This document shows, piece after piece, positions 45,111 through 58,199 of a stretch of 64,000 bases of DNA. Under the pieces are notes generated by a model. The model was not told where the DNA came from and ran no database searches. It saw only the letters and a program-made list of their open reading frames with translations. The DNA comes from Pyxicephalus adspersus. Taxonomy: Eukaryota; Chordata; Amphibia; Anura; Pyxicephalidae. A program made the position numbers and the translations under genes. Each line of letters starts with the position of its first letter. Position 1 is the stretch's first letter. The stretch spans positions 144,857,770 to 144,921,769 of the forward strand of contig NC_092861.1 in NCBI RefSeq assembly GCF_032062135.1, read 5' to 3'.

Positions 45111-46379
45111 ATGCAGCTAGGAAGTATTTTTATTGTGTTTGGGTCCAAAGCAGTTTGTACGAAGGGGAGGAGAGGTGGCATACATTTTATAGATCTATCC
45201 AGGATAACAATTCATTGGCAGATTGTAGTTTTTGCCCTAAACTGCAGTACATATGTAAGCTGCTCAGTTCCAAAACATTCCATAGTATATTACAGTGCTT
45301 CACTGTGACGTCTGCGGGTGCAGTGGGTTGCAGTACATTGACTTTGATAAAATACTCTGCATTCAAGATTATTTACTGTTCCTTATAGATCGGCGCATCC
45401 GTCTTACACACTAAATGTACAGCCGAGGAGCGGTATGCAAAACAAAATCTTTATAAAAGTTTGGATAGAAGAAAAAGAAAACACAGACAGATTTTTGGAA
45501 CCACGCAGAATATTAAAATTAGGCCAAGACATACTGCGCATTTTTTTGAAAACTTATTTGGAACTAGACCTAAATAACAGAGATGCCTACTTCTGGGAAC
45601 TGAGGGACGGGGTAGAGGAATCTGGGAAAGAAAGCAAACGGCCAGTAACTTTATATAGCACAATATATGACTGTTAGATGCTGCTGATTACAGCTGTGCA
45701 TGAGCAAGTGGTAAGGAATGCAGAAGCAAGCATCACAGGTCAGCCTAGGAAATGTGGATCTTGTGTACCAAATATATATAAATTTCCCATTTTTATCAAA
45801 ATTGGCGTTTCCCTTTAAAGGAGTTCATATTTTGAGCTATTACTGCAGCATTTTTGGTATTTATACATTTTTACGTTTAAATACACGTTGTTTGATGATA
45901 CTGTTATTGTTTATAGAATTTGTGTGGACATGATCCAAATTTAGGTGGGCACGTCACATCTTTTATTTCTTCTCTTTACTTTTTTTTAAACAGCTTTCAA
46001 AAATCTCTTTGATATCATCAGAATTTATGTAAAATGAGTTGAGTCAGCCCATTCATGGTCATAGTTTGTGCTCCCAGGATTCAGCACCAAATCTCGCCCA
46101 CACCCCCTTGGGTTAGCCCACATTGCCGACACCAAGACCAATACGGAGAAGGCTCTGGTTCACATGTTTTCATGATATTGCAGTAGATCATGTTGAGAAG
46201 TATTCATGAAAGGGGGTATGTTACTAATTGAAATCATATTAGATGACTGCATTTTATTTAACAATTCCAAAAAAGAAGAGAAACGAGAGGCTTTTTGGCA
46301 TTTAAATACAGTTTACTTATAATGTAATATAGCTACAGAGTACAGAATACATTATATATTCTCATAAAGATAGTCCATT
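45111..46379. other. Unassigned DNA
   Basis: The 80-codon plus frame at 45435-45677 (ending in RPVTLYSTIYDC) reads more like protein than most, but it has no clear acceptor or family match and is left unassigned. Confidence 0.3.
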
Positions 46380-46460
46380 GTTTCAAATGAGTAGCATGTC
46401 CCTTTCCTGACACGTTTCGCCCACTTGGGCTTCCTCAGGGGATTGAGAGACTTGGTGCTG
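46380..46460. repeat. Probable interspersed repeat fragment
   Basis: CCTGACACGTTTCGCCCACT followed by TGGGCTTCCTCAGGGG contains nested inverted motifs (CCTGA/TCAGG and GCCCA/TGGGC). I associate this sequence with dispersed vertebrate repeats, but its class is unclear. Confidence 0.3.
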
Positions 46461-47339
46461 ATGCATGGACTATGGAAACATAATGACAGTTCATTTCTAA
46501 TGGCGGAGCGCCCCTGATGATAGTACTGAAATAGTTTAGACAATTTTTGCATTGACTATTAGAAGGAGATGGGTTATCTAAAGTGTCAGGTGATGTTGTT
46601 TCTGAATGTCGAATATCTCTTTTGATTGAGGGGTTCCTGGTATGTATCGTTAAGTTGTAGCCTTATAATTATTTATTTGAATATGCCAAAAAACTTCTCT
46701 TCTTCTTTTTTTGAATTGTTGTATAGGCTTTAGCATAAACTGTGAAAATACTCTTCTCCTTTCTTTTCTTTTCTTTATAAGGAAATACTCATGCATTTTA
46801 TTTATTATTTTTAATCCTTGGTCTAATACAGTGGCACTCAACTAACTTGATATAGGGAGCCTCCCTATTGTCAGCGGGGGACACATATTATTCTGTGACT
46901 GTATTGCTACACAAAACTTTCAGAGACTACAGGCAATAGGAGCTGGTTTTAGACCACAGCCAAGATGCAAGAGATGGTCAGAGAGCACAGACTGCATGCT
47001 GACTGCATGCTAAATAGAGTTGTTGACACTGGGGAGAGATTGCATGCTATACAGAGCTGTTGAGGACATGCTTTAGAAGTCAGTCATAACTCAAACACAT
47101 GTTACTGAATTAAACTGCTGGAGATAACTGCTATTACAGTTCCTTTACAAATAAATAGTTCTCTTAAAATTTTCCTTCATTTTCCCCCAACAAGACCTAT
47201 TTTAGGAACATATTAAAATGAAAGGAAAGTATACGAAAATAAGTAGGTGTGAAATAAATTGATTTATGATTATCAGTATGATTATTTTTGTTTTTTCTAA
47301 ATGTCAAATCAGAACATTTGACATTTAAAAGTACCTCTA

Positions 47340-47682
47340 ATTTTACATTTCCAGCAGGTCCCGCCCCCCCCCCCGATCATGCTTGCCACCCGCACACACG
47401 TCGCATTCCCACCCAGCATCTGCATCCCCTAGCGTCTCCAAAGTTCACCCGCCGGTATGTGAGGCCAGGGGACACAGATGCCAGGCATCGTTAGTGGGAC
47501 GCAGATGTTGGCCTGGCATCACTAAGTGGACAAAGATGCCAGGCTGGCATCGCTGGAGGACACATGAGGACCAGTTAAGCCCTCAATTCAACCCCGAGTG
47601 TGGCTCGGGGTTACCACTTTTTGTAATGATATTTCACCCCCAGCCACATTCGGGAGTACTGTTGGGGGGGGGGGGGGGTTAA
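47340..47682. repeat. GC-rich interspersed repeat with internal short repeats
   Basis: It contains a poly-C run, three imperfect repeats of 'gatgccaggcatcgttag'-like text at about 47477-47552, the hairpin CCCCGAGTGTGGCTCGGGG at 47594-47612 and a run of 15 G at 47664-47678. The GTGTGGCTCGGGG motif links it to 8850-9066. Confidence 0.5.
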
Positions 47683-47800
47683 CCAAACTGTTTACATATT
47701 TAATTCTGGTCTAAATATGTTTTCTTTACTGGTTTGAGTAGCACATGTGTCAAGAAAACACGGGCAATGGTTTGCAGAGGCCCTAAAGGCAGCAAACAAG

Positions 47801-48545
47801 TTACATGGTTACATGGTTACATAATAGGTTAGGTCGAAAAAAAGACATAAGTCCATTAAGTTCAGCCACTGAGAAATAAACATATCCCAGATATAAAACA
47901 TAAATATAAAGACATAGTTGGTCTAGAGGAAGGCAAAAAAAAAAAACCCTGGTACAATTTGCTCTAACAGGGGAAAAAAATTCCTTCCTGATTCCATGAG
48001 GCAATCGGATGTTCCCTGGATCAGCAGTCTCTGTTATCTTTACTTTAAATCCTTAATACCCAGTTATTTTCTGTGCTTCTAGAAATCATCCAGCTTTTTC
48101 TTAAAGCAATCTATAGTAGTTGCTGAAACTACTTCCTGAGGGAGCCGATTCCACATTTTCACAGACCTTACAGTGAAGAATCCCTTCCTTATCCGGAGCT
48201 TAAACTTCTTTTCCTCCAGACGCAAAGAGTGCCCCCTTGTTCTTTGTAATGATCTCAAAGGGAATAATTGGGAAGAGAGTTCTCTACATGGACCATTTAT
48301 ATATTTATACAGGGTGATCATATCCCCCCCTTATACGTCTCTTCTCAAGGGAGAATAGATTCAGTTCAGCTAATCTCTCCTCATAGCTGAGCTCCTCCAT
48401 TCCTTTTATTAGTTTAGTTCCCATTCTCTGCACTCTCTCCAATTCCACAATGTCCTTTTTGTGAACTGGTGCCCAAAACCGGACTCCATATTCCAGATGT
48501 GGTCTGACCAATGCTTTGTACAGGGGCAGGATTATGTCTCCATCT
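47801..48545 (-). mobile_element. CR1-like LINE, best-preserved 3' part of ORF2
   Basis: Minus-strand frames carry the C-terminal end of CR1-type ORF2 in order. [20 protein letters not shown] and [20 protein letters not shown] come from 48305-48511. From 48079-48321, one frame away, come [16 protein letters not shown] and FFTVRSVKMWNRLPQEVVSA. The 3' untranslated region follows and ends in the reverse complement of repeated 'ttacatggttacatgg'. The frame change near 48315 and the missing 5' part make it inactive. Other copies are at 30829-31384, 42990-43195 and 50632-50880. Confidence 0.92.
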
Positions 48546-50631
48546 CAAGTACCAAAAGGCTTGGTGCCCCAAGTTGACAAGTTGACACCAAGGGTCTAGA
48601 TTAAGAATATACATCTTCCAATGACAATAAAAGCATTAATAATATCAGAAACATAGTCTAATTTCTTGCCTGGACTAAAGTTAGTGTTGCTCCAGTGAGA
48701 ATATGTCATGGAGTCTATGGATGCCATAGATGATCTGCAGAAGATAGAAAAAGATGGCAGTACTCCGGAACAGAGAAGAGGATGGGAAAGCATGGGATCA
48801 TGGAGGGATCAACAGCTTTCCACCTGTAAAGGTATATATTATTTTTTTCTGATAGTTCTGCTGTTACAGACTTGCTAATATGGACTCCCCTCCTACCCCA
48901 GGCCCCATAGATGACTCTTCTGCTATGGATAATTTCATGCCAAAAATCAATGCTTAAAGGATATCTAAAGCCTAAAGTGTCCCTGTTTTAGTTATGGAAG
49001 AATACAGTTTTAGTTATAGAATCTCTGTAAAGTTTGTATTGTATTGTGTGTCTGTTCTGGGAAGATTCACCATTTCTATGGGTCTTGGTGACCATTGTTA
49101 TGAGACAGAGAATGAATAGAAACCTGACATTTTTTACCATTACCTAGGTATGTATTAATAAATACAGAGCTGCATTCATTTTGGCCTTTATATCTGCCTT
49201 GGGTTCAACTTGCTGAAAGACTTTAGAACATTAGGCTGAAGGGGTGTATAATTAGTGAACACACCTGTACCTTTTATACATAGGATTTGGAAGCAACACC
49301 CTAATCAGGTTAAGCGTAATCATTATCCCCTTGTCTTCATAAAACAGAATGCTTTTAATAAAAATCATTTGAGAACTCGTTTGAGATGAAAATGCCAAAC
49401 ATTCCGTCACTGACTTTAAGTTCTTTTATTACCTGCCATGCAATTATCGGCAAACAACTTCAAGCTCCGTGCAAAAGAGAGGAGAACCGCAGGGCAGCAG
49501 GTTGGAATGATAGAGATCGGGCCAGCTGGCAGCTCGGCAAGTGTTTCGGGTTACGCTGCACATTTATGACCTATGTATTCTGAAAAAAAAATATATTATA
49601 ATAACAATTAGATTAGGCTATTTGATATTTCAGGAATGTCATGGCGGAGAGCCATGCATATCTTAGGAACATATCTTAGCAGTTAATTAGTTTGTTCTAA
49701 ATTTCACTGGACGTTACAAAAGGAAAAAAAAAACAAAAAAAGAAATAAGCTGTTGGTTAAAGGCTACTGGTGGGCCTGGTTATGCTATATAACAGTTCTA
49801 ATGCATTGATTGTCTACAGGTTATGGGATTGGGGTACTTGTGGGAAAATATTCTTTCACTTTGTGCATGTTGGGTTATTTTGCCTTTAATGTTCTTTCTA
49901 TTTCTTTCTTTTTTCCTAGCTGATTTTACATATTATATCATAATACGTATTCAATAATAATAATGTTTCATTCTTTTTTATATATATATAATTATATATT
50001 GTAGCTATTGTGGAGCTAATAAGGGGGAATTAATTGGAACAAGAACAGGTCCATGGTGGTTAAAAAGACATTTTTAACTTATTTGGTCCCTTAGTAAATA
50101 TTCCTATCTTTGATTTGATCGCTTTTCCATCCTTTTTCGTTTAGTTTGGCTTGATTCTTTTTTCCCTATTCCCTTTTTTCCTTTTTTGGTTGTGTCCTCC
50201 TAATTTGCCCAATCCTAACTGCCCAAACCAGATTGGCTTGTATTCACTCTAAAAGCATTTTCACTCTTTTTAGACCATAGACTCAAAAAGGAACTGCATA
50301 CAAATACTAAAACATATACATAAAAAGGTAGAGGACAAAAGGCCCCCTTTCCTTTTGGCAAAAACTAAACCTCTAAATGCCCCAATAGAGAGAAGGCAAT
50401 CATTGGGGGAATTGGCCTTATCCTCACAATATAACCCCTGTGTTTAGTTGGAATCTCTAACGATAGGCCTCTCTCATTTTTTGACTCAATCACCCAAAAC
50501 CCTCGAATAGTTGTATGCAGTTTGGAATAAATGGCTTTGTAATGTAATGTTTTATGTATATATGTATATGTATATATTTCAAAGTTATGTTGGAGCAAAA
50601 GTAAACAATTTCTATGAATTTGCCCACTTTT
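48546..50631. other. Unassigned DNA
   Basis: No gene is supported. An (AT)n run lies at about 49979-49997. The stretch 48620-48980 has a faint likeness to the TTTAAAG-ended repeats (ending 'ggatatctaaagcctaaag') but is too diverged to call. Confidence 0.4.
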
Positions 50632-50880
50632 CCCATATTACATAGTAAGTCAGGTTGAAGAAAGATCATCAAGTTCATCCACAAGGGAAATAAACTTATC
50701 CCAGACATAAACCCCTATGGACATACAGTAGTTGATCCAGAAGAAGGCAGAAAAAAAACCCTGGTACAATTTGCTATAACAGGAGAAAAAATTCCTTCCT
50801 GACTCCATAAGGCAATCAGATGTTCCCTGGATCAGCAGTCTCTGTTATCTTTACTTGATCTCTACTTTACTTGATATCTT
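50632..50880 (-). mobile_element. CR1-like LINE tail
   Basis: 'catattacatagtaagtcaggttgaag', 'ttgatccagaagaaggcag', 'aattccttcctgactccataaggcaatcagatgttccctggatc' match the 3' untranslated part of the copy at 47801-48545. The coding part is missing. Confidence 0.85.
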
Positions 50881-52699
50881 TACTTTACAATAAGCGTTGA
50901 TTGGGTTGATTGCTCTATATATACCATAACTTTAACAATTACTTTTATTATACAATTTCCAACTATGTTTGATTTAATGGTTATAGATTGGAGATTTTCT
51001 ACAAGAGTTCTCACGTCTTGATTGACTCTTGGTCTTATGATCTGTTTGGCTGCAGGTTTGCATGATACCATGAACTTTTCGTTATCTTGTGACCTTTTAG
51101 TTATCTTGTTGACTTCTGCAGTCAAGGAGTTATCAAGACAAATACTGTGATCTCTATGAGAGGTAATAAATATCTGGAAGTGGTAAATTTACACCCACAC
51201 TAGGCACTGTATCTGAGGCTCAGGATCCATCATAGGCATAACTTCTGGAGATCTTCTCCTCTCTGAAAGACAACAAGCTGCAATGCAAAAAACATTTACA
51301 TTTTTTGGAGATTCTAAATTAAAAAAGTTCTTTCTATGCCACAGAAGCTTTCAGGGCATTGCATGAAGGAACACAAAAAGCTTACAAAAAACAATCAGGG
51401 AGCCACCAGTTAATGTAATACTCATTTACCATATGCTATTTTTTTAAAGCCAGTAATATGTTTAAAAATAAATTAAACACAGTTACATATTTATGAAAGT
51501 GTAACTCTAAACAAACCTTTTTGTAGCATCTCTGGGACAGGAAGTAAAGAGAAATCATTCCTGGTGATAGTAACTGGAAGGGGTTTTTATTGTTCATTAC
51601 GCTATCCAAATCTTTCATTTTTGGGGGATATAAATACTTGAAATCATCCACATTCCAGCTTTTTATAACTCATTGTCCTGCAGAATTTTGGGATCAGAAA
51701 GAGAAGCACCTGGGGCCTATTAGATGTCTTATTCTTACCTGCAATGACAAGGAATGTACAGGTAGAGGGGAAAAAAAGTGAAAGATGACCTTATCAGACT
51801 GCTGCTGCTCATTTACTGTCCAGTCACTGGATAGGGGTGGAGAAGTGACTTAGCTGTGTTGCTTATCAGCAGCAGAGAAAAATCAACTCACCAGGACATG
51901 ATAGAAAGAAATTCGAATCTTTTAAAGGTAAGAAAGCTCTTATATATGTATTTTAATGGAGAAAGGCTGCTCATATTCAGTCTGGGGAAAGCACCTACTC
52001 CATAGATAAGCTAGGTTAGAGTAATAGCTTGCTGCTAGCGCTTGCTAAGGTAAGGAGGGCAGGCTGGCCACTAGACCTGCAAATCAGAAATTTCGAAACC
52101 TCATATTTTCTTGGCCTTCCTCGCTTATGTCTAATGAAGAACACCTTATCCCCCATTCCCACCCTTCTGCCCAACCTGACACAACAATTGCTATTGCTAT
52201 ACAATCTTTTTTGTTTTACTGCTTGCTGACCTCCTGCAACAACTTTGAAGCCCCTTTCTGTGTTCATGCATGTTAGTGATGGCTGCATTTTTTTTATTTT
52301 TATAATTTTCAAACTTATAGGTAAATCCATTTTATTTGCATTTGAAAAGGTAAATTCCAACAGTACAGTAATAAAAAAGAACAATATGAAAATAGAGCAA
52401 TTGTACATCCAATAAGGACCATAGTAAGAAACTCATATGATATAAAACAATACGGGGGGTTGGGGACCTAGAGGTGTGCAAACAGGGAATATTTTCAAAT
52501 TTAAACATACAATCCACAAAGGGTACATGTATTGTATTACATACCAGGGAGGGGTAACATATCATGGAGTACATACTGTATAAATTATTGCAAAGAGAAT
52601 AATACAAACAGATAATTATCACTTTGGGCACATAAAGAGTTATTTGCTGGAAGCAATACAAAATATGCATTAAAGTCTAAACCCTTTTATGTAAGGTAA
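50881..52699. other. Unassigned DNA
   Basis: The minus-strand frame 52016-52408 (130 codons) contains HKRGRPRKYE, which resembles an AT-hook, but its other parts show no family and its limits are not splice-like. No gene is called. Confidence 0.35.
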
Positions 52700-52722
52700 A
52701 AATTTTGTTGTTTTTTTTTTAA

Positions 52723-52769
52723 GTGCAACACCCTTTTTTTATAGAAAAAAAAAAAAAAGGGTGCAGCAC
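52723..52769. repeat. Hairpin with T/A-run stem
   Basis: GTGCAACACCCTTTTTTT pairs with the inverse of GTGCTGCACCCTTTTTTT at 16 of 18 positions, with a short loop around 'atag'. Confidence 0.85.
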
Positions 52770-52778
52770 CACCCCCTA

Positions 52779-52806
52779 ATTCTCGATTGCCTAGGCAATC
52801 GAGAAT
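52779..52806. repeat. Perfect 28-bp palindrome
   Basis: ATTCTCGATTGCCT is followed immediately by its exact inverse complement with no spacer, centred on CCTAGG. Confidence 0.97.
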
Positions 52807-53185
52807 GAATAGGAGCGCAAGGCCTGCTGGGATACCTATGTCATATATCCTGGGAGCCTCTTGGGTGCTCCATCTGCGCTTGCCAGAACATCTCGGGCAT
52901 GGGCAGAAGCAGCCTTATCATGCAAAAAAACAAATTTGCCGATCTCACACATGCGCAAGTTTTTTTCCATCCTAGGTCACCCGATCTCACGCCTGGGTCG
53001 GGTGAGGTAGCATTAAGAACCAGGAAGAAGAGGAAAAGATGATGCCGGGACAGATGCCGGGATGATGCTGGGATGACGCAGAACCAGATGCAAGACACCC
53101 CCGGATGGATCAGACTGCCCTGCGGGACTAAAGGTAAATGTATTTTTTTTTAGGCAGTTTTGAGTTTAGTTCCTCTTTAAGTCCA

Positions 53186-54572
53186 GTGCCTTAAATATGT
53201 AACGCACTAATTGCCGCCCATGTAGAATTTAAAATAGTATGTAAAGTACAGACACAATATATCTATGAACCATTCATGGTGCTACCACCAAAAAAGTTGT
53301 AGTGCCAGTATGGTCTTGTAGCTATAATATCGCTGGTACAATTGACAAGTAGACAGAACCATATATTTCCATTAATTACTATTACCGCTCAATAAAGAGT
53401 ATAAGGAAAATACAGGAGAAGACAAATATAGACCTAGCCCTATTGAACAGGGGAGGGGGAGGAATGGAGAGATTAGTGAAGGGGGATATGTAAAGGACTA
53501 ATTGGCCGGGGTAGTAGGGAGTGGGAAGGGAGTAGGGGTAAAAGGAAGTGGTTGTGCACCCCCACTGCCAAAGGACCCCAAGGGTGTTTTTTTTTACTAG
53601 TGATAACAGTGGACCATTCCTGTATAATTTGAGTTGAAAAAGCCAGTCAAGCACATAGGACAGGGTGACCAGGGGTGAGCATAATTTAGAGACATGAGCG
53701 GTATGTTGTCATAACATAACAATCAACGTGGGTACAAAAACATTTATGGCAGCATTGCATTTTAATACAATCTATACATGAATAAAAACAGACTTTAGTA
53801 AAATGTGTTTGCTTCCTGAATAGAATTCTTCTTTTAATATGTTGTGTATAGTGACAGGTCCACTTTAAAAGTATGTAAATTATCTACAATCTGATATTCT
53901 TGTAAGACAAATAAGTTATTGTTTAGAATACGAAAATTGTAACTGATATCCTCACTAGCAATCCTCCTGAACAATAATCGCTGTAACCCAAATGGTGAAA
54001 TGATGGATTTAATTTATCTCCAAGTGATTTCAGCCTGAATTCGGATAAATTGTACCTTTGTCTATAGTACTGCACATCTGCTATACATTATAGGTGCAGT
54101 TCAAATCTGTTTATTAACAACAAAGGGAACCAACGGAAAACAATTATCTCTCAGGAGCAACGGTATTGGGAACAGTGGGCTGTTTGTGGTAATATCCCCC
54201 GGCCTAACTACTTGTCATGTCAATGTTAATTCAGCTGACACTAAGCCATTTCACGTGGTATAAGGGTATGATGAGAGGAAGCCCACAAGCAACAAGAAGA
54301 AACTCTTTCCTGTCCAGAATTTTATTTTATTTATGGCAAAATAGAACTAGGACAGGAAATTTGAGTAGGGGTACAGGGACTAAATCATTACTGGATGGGT
54401 GATAACATGCATTTCGCAAAGCATGCAAAGCATTTTGTAATGCACTAGTTTTCCCAATGCAGCTCACCACAATGCATTGTAGTACATCAACATGGGTTGG
54501 GATGCACTGCAACAACAATTCAGTGGTTAATGCAATGGAATGCCATTCAAACTGAATGGAAAAGCAACGCAC
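53186..54572. other. Unassigned AT-rich DNA
   Basis: No gene or named repeat. The minus-strand frame 53382-53654 covers a purine-rich plus-strand stretch and has no motif. Confidence 0.4.
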
Positions 54573-55200
54573 TATAATAATAATCTGTATTTATCTATCG
54601 CCAACATATTACGCAGAGCTGTACATTAAATAGTGGTTGCAAATGACAGACAGATACAGTCAGTGACACAGGAGGAGAGGACCCTACACAGAGAAGTTTA
54701 CAATCTAGAAGGAAGGGGAAGTATCACACAATAGGAGGGGGATATGGAATGGTGGGAAGTAGTGAGAGTTTCAGAGACAGAAGCAGACATGTAGACATGT
54801 TTGAAAAGATGGATTTAAGGGCTCTTTTAAATGTGCAGAAAATAGGAGCAAGGCGAATGGGACGAGGAATTTCCAAATAGGAAGGAGTTCCAGAGAGTCG
54901 GGCAGCTCTAGAAAAGTCTTGGAGCCGTGCGTGTGATGAGGTTATGAGTGAGGAAGTCATTTGTAGGTCATTGAAGGAGCAAAGACAGCGGCTAGGGGAG
55001 TATTTTTCTATCAGGCCAGAAATGTAAGTGGGACAAGAACTGTGGAGGGGTTTGAAGGCAAAGCACAGGAGCTTGAATTTGATTTTAAGGTGAAATGTAA
55101 GCCAGAGTAGAGATCTGCAAAGAGAAGCAGCAGAAAAGGAGAGATGGGAAGGATGAATGAGTCTGGCTGCAGCATTCATGAGGCACATAATTTGTGACCT
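54573..55200 (-). mobile_element. L2-like LINE 3' end, copy 4
   Basis: The plus strand starts with a short AAT tract and the inverse of the L2-type tail (cgccaacatattacgcagagc). The minus-strand frame 54724-55218 is open for 164 codons and reads MNAAARLIHPSHLS, FHLKIKFKLLCFAFKPLHSS and SGLIEKYSPSRCL. Further on come LQDFSRAARLSG and a FKRALK block: the whole conserved C-terminus of this reverse transcriptase family. It is the best-preserved L2-like copy in the window. Confidence 0.9.
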
Positions 55201-57489
55201 AGCATTGGGGAAACACACGATTCAAGGTGCGTTTCTGCAATGCTCACCTTTGAACGGGCCTGAAGGGAAAAAAATGATATGTCAGATGACATGTGAATAA
55301 GATCTAGTACACATGGGCCGTTTTTCAATTCTGATCGGATAAAATCGCAAAAAGAAACTAAGGCGATATCAGCAACCAAGTCATTGTAAGGAAACAACTT
55401 TTGAATTTCGATTGGGATAATATTAGTGCACAAGACCTATTGTGTGTTTGAATGTTCAATCAAATCTAATCAGAATCTATTTGCTCTCTATCCAAGAAAG
55501 TGTGTGCAATATGATAGGAACTTTTCAATGTGAGTTTGAAATTAGCAGAGGATCTGTTTCTGTGCATATGTAAAGATCCTTTGAAGTCGTATTGTTACCA
55601 ATAGGACTGGTGAAGATGATTTTGACAGACTGGTGAAGGGGGTATGGGGACTGGGTTGAGGTTTAGGTCCACCATTACCATGGGTTGATGGTGAGTTTTT
55701 GACATTCCAAATCAAAAACTTTTTACTGGAAAGTTTAAAGCTTCACCACAAGAAATAAGTAACAACCTGTAATGGAGTTCATAGCCTGTGCATCTGACCA
55801 AAAACATGGTGGCCAGGACTAATTTTCCTAGCCTGGTTGTCCATCCATCCTAAAGGCATTGTTAAAAACTTCCTCCATCTTTCTCTGTGTCATATATCTA
55901 CCTCCTGCTATATAATTGTTGTAACTACATCCTTATTCATATTTGCAAGGAGACCAAATAACAAGGACATACAGGAAACTGGGGCCTGCAGGCATTAGGA
56001 TGGAGACCTTACACATATGTTCCTATGTGTCCTGGTGGCCATGGAACTGAACGTTAGGGGAAATCTACAATTTTTCTATTGTCATCAGAACAACAAGGTA
56101 TGGAAAATCATCTAATATATAGGCACATGTTCTGATGACAACTGTCTAAAAGTAAAGTTCATCTTGTAGACACTTACCTAACTTCCTGTTGCATAACCGA
56201 GACTTACACTGGAAAATCTCCCAATTGGACATAGAAAAAATGAACTGAGGTTTTTTTCTCTTAACTCTCTCTAATTTTATATAAAATAAAGAAAAATCTA
56301 ATTTGGGCTATACACAGACTTACAATAAAAAATAATACTAATAAAATAAAATAATATTAAATACTGCCAAAGTGGCATCAGTTTTCAAACCTAAAATGTA
56401 TCCAAACACAATAATAAAATGTAAACTATTGCCGCTTATTAGATGTAACCTCTTTATTAGTTTAATTTTTTCTCACTCAGCAAACTGTATTTCTGGAGGA
56501 GCACCCAAGGACCATAGAACACTTTTTGTTTTCATCGTACTATAAAAAGAGCAAAGAACAATACCAAACTGACAATAAATGTCAAAGCAGGAAATTATCA
56601 GATAAGATTTCTTACAACAGGGTTTTTTGAACATATATACCAAAACACTACAAGGTCGATTTAAAAAGCAGCAGAACTGACTTTTACAGAAACATTCTCT
56701 AGTGGAGAATCAATTTCTGCCATTGAAACACATGGATCTGGAAGATTCCCACCGGAGAATGTTTCAGTGAATGTCAGATTTGCTGCTCTATAAATAGAGC
56801 CTTAGGGGTGATATATTTGTCCTACCAAAAGGGTAAAAATAAGTTCATTATTAGGATTTAAAACATGAAAATTGTGACCAAATACCATGAGGGTTTCCCT
56901 TTAAATTCCAGTAAGGAATTGGTTTGATGATAATTTTCACCAAAAAAAGTGAACAAAGCATGGCTGCTAAAGTCATTCAGCACCTGTAAGTACATGACCC
57001 ATTTGCTCCTAATATTATTAGTACATGATGATGAATATTTCATAGTAAATGCTTTGTGTAGAAATGGTATCTGCAGCTGTCAGGCCAGTGAAGATCACAC
57101 TTTGCCAAGAGTTTTACAATGAAAAAACAGATGTGGTTTATTTAACAGAGGTTGCAAGGTCAAAAGCAGATCATTTATATTATTTATTATATGTGTCATG
57201 TACTGTACTCAGTAGTGTTACATTGCCTCTGGATTGCTTTATTTTCACCTATTTTTTTTTTTTTGTCAAGCAAAGTAGTGGAACCAAAACAGACAAAGGG
57301 GTCTGAGCGGTAGTTCTCAATGGGAGCTTTTTGGCAATAAAAAGAAATACTTGTATCCAGTGTCAATTCCTGGTGATGAATCTCACCCTGATATTTTAAA
57401 TTCTCTTACTGAAACCCTAACCCAAAAAGTTAACTTTCTTGGATTCTTTCCATTGGTGACCCAACAAATTTTAAGATTATGAGATAAAC
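55201..57489. other. Unassigned DNA
   Basis: The stretch 55300-55510 ('ctagtacacatgggccg' and 'agtgtgtgcaatatg') may be a decayed MITE. Otherwise no gene or repeat is recognised. Confidence 0.35.
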
Positions 57490-58190
57490 GGCTAGATTCT
57501 TCAGCAGCTGAAAATGAACTGTTAAAAGTGATGGTTTAGAATCAGGAAAATATAAAAGTGTATCTGAGCAATTCTGACAAGGCTGACTTGGTCAGAGTGT
57601 CACTATAATGGCAGGTCTTGTGGAGTCTTTGTGGTATACAGCTGTCTAAAGTGGTCCAAAAACGGACAACCCTTGAACTGGCAACAGGGCCATCGGCGTC
57701 CATGATTCATTGATGAGTGTAAGAAGGGGGAGGCTAGCCTGTTTGGCCCGATCCCATAGAATAACTACTGTTGCACAAATTGCTGAAAAATAATATTGTC
57801 CATAATAGAAAAGTGTCAGAACACACTCCATCACAGCTTTCTGCTAAACGGACTGTGCAGACACCGACCAGTCAAAATGCCCACGTTGACCCTTGTCCAC
57901 CACTGAAAGCACCTGCAATGGGCATTCGAACTTGTTCATGAAACAATTTAAGAATGTTTGCTGGTCTGAAAAATTGTGTTTCATTTAGATCATGTGATTG
58001 GCTGTGTGTTGTTTTCCTGGAGAAGAAATGGCAGCAGGATGTACTATGGGAAGAAAGAAGGTCAAGTGTGATTTTAAGGATCTCTTGCTAATGTCTTTCC
58101 TCAATGGGTCAGAGGGGTTTTGGTGGAACAAGTAGGATCTAAAGAATTTTAGTATGTTGGTTTTAGGGTTTTGGTTGATCAGTGTTAGAC
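57490..58190 (+). pseudogene. Tc1-like transposase pseudogene with internal deletion
   Basis: Read on the plus strand with frameshifts and stops, the region follows a Tc1-type transposase. The N-terminal DNA-binding part is at 57545-57760 ('tctgagcaattctgacaaggctgac' and 'ggcaacagggccatcggcgtcc', the R-R-x-G-H-x-R-P-type motif). Then come 'gatcccatagaataactactgttgcacaaattgctga' and 'aatgggcattcgaac'. The first catalytic region follows ('ctggtctgaaaaattgtgttt' at about 57960). The middle, with the second and third catalytic residues, is deleted: 'gatctcttgctaatgtctt' near 58078 is already the C-terminal part. It ends with the terminus 'ggttttggttgatcagtgt'. It cannot encode an active enzyme. 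Confidence 0.82.
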
Positions 58191-58199
58191 TTAATAGGC

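Larger units (their letters stand above)
52700..53185. repeat. Interspersed repeat with TTTAAG end and strong hairpins
   Basis: The right end is 'tttagttcctctttaag'. The left part holds two hairpins (52723-52769 and 52779-52806). The middle contains 'cacatgcgcaag' and short repeats of 'gatgccggga' at about 53041-53075. The 'cacccgatctcacgcctgg' block resembles the inverse of text in 40850-41150. Confidence 0.45.
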
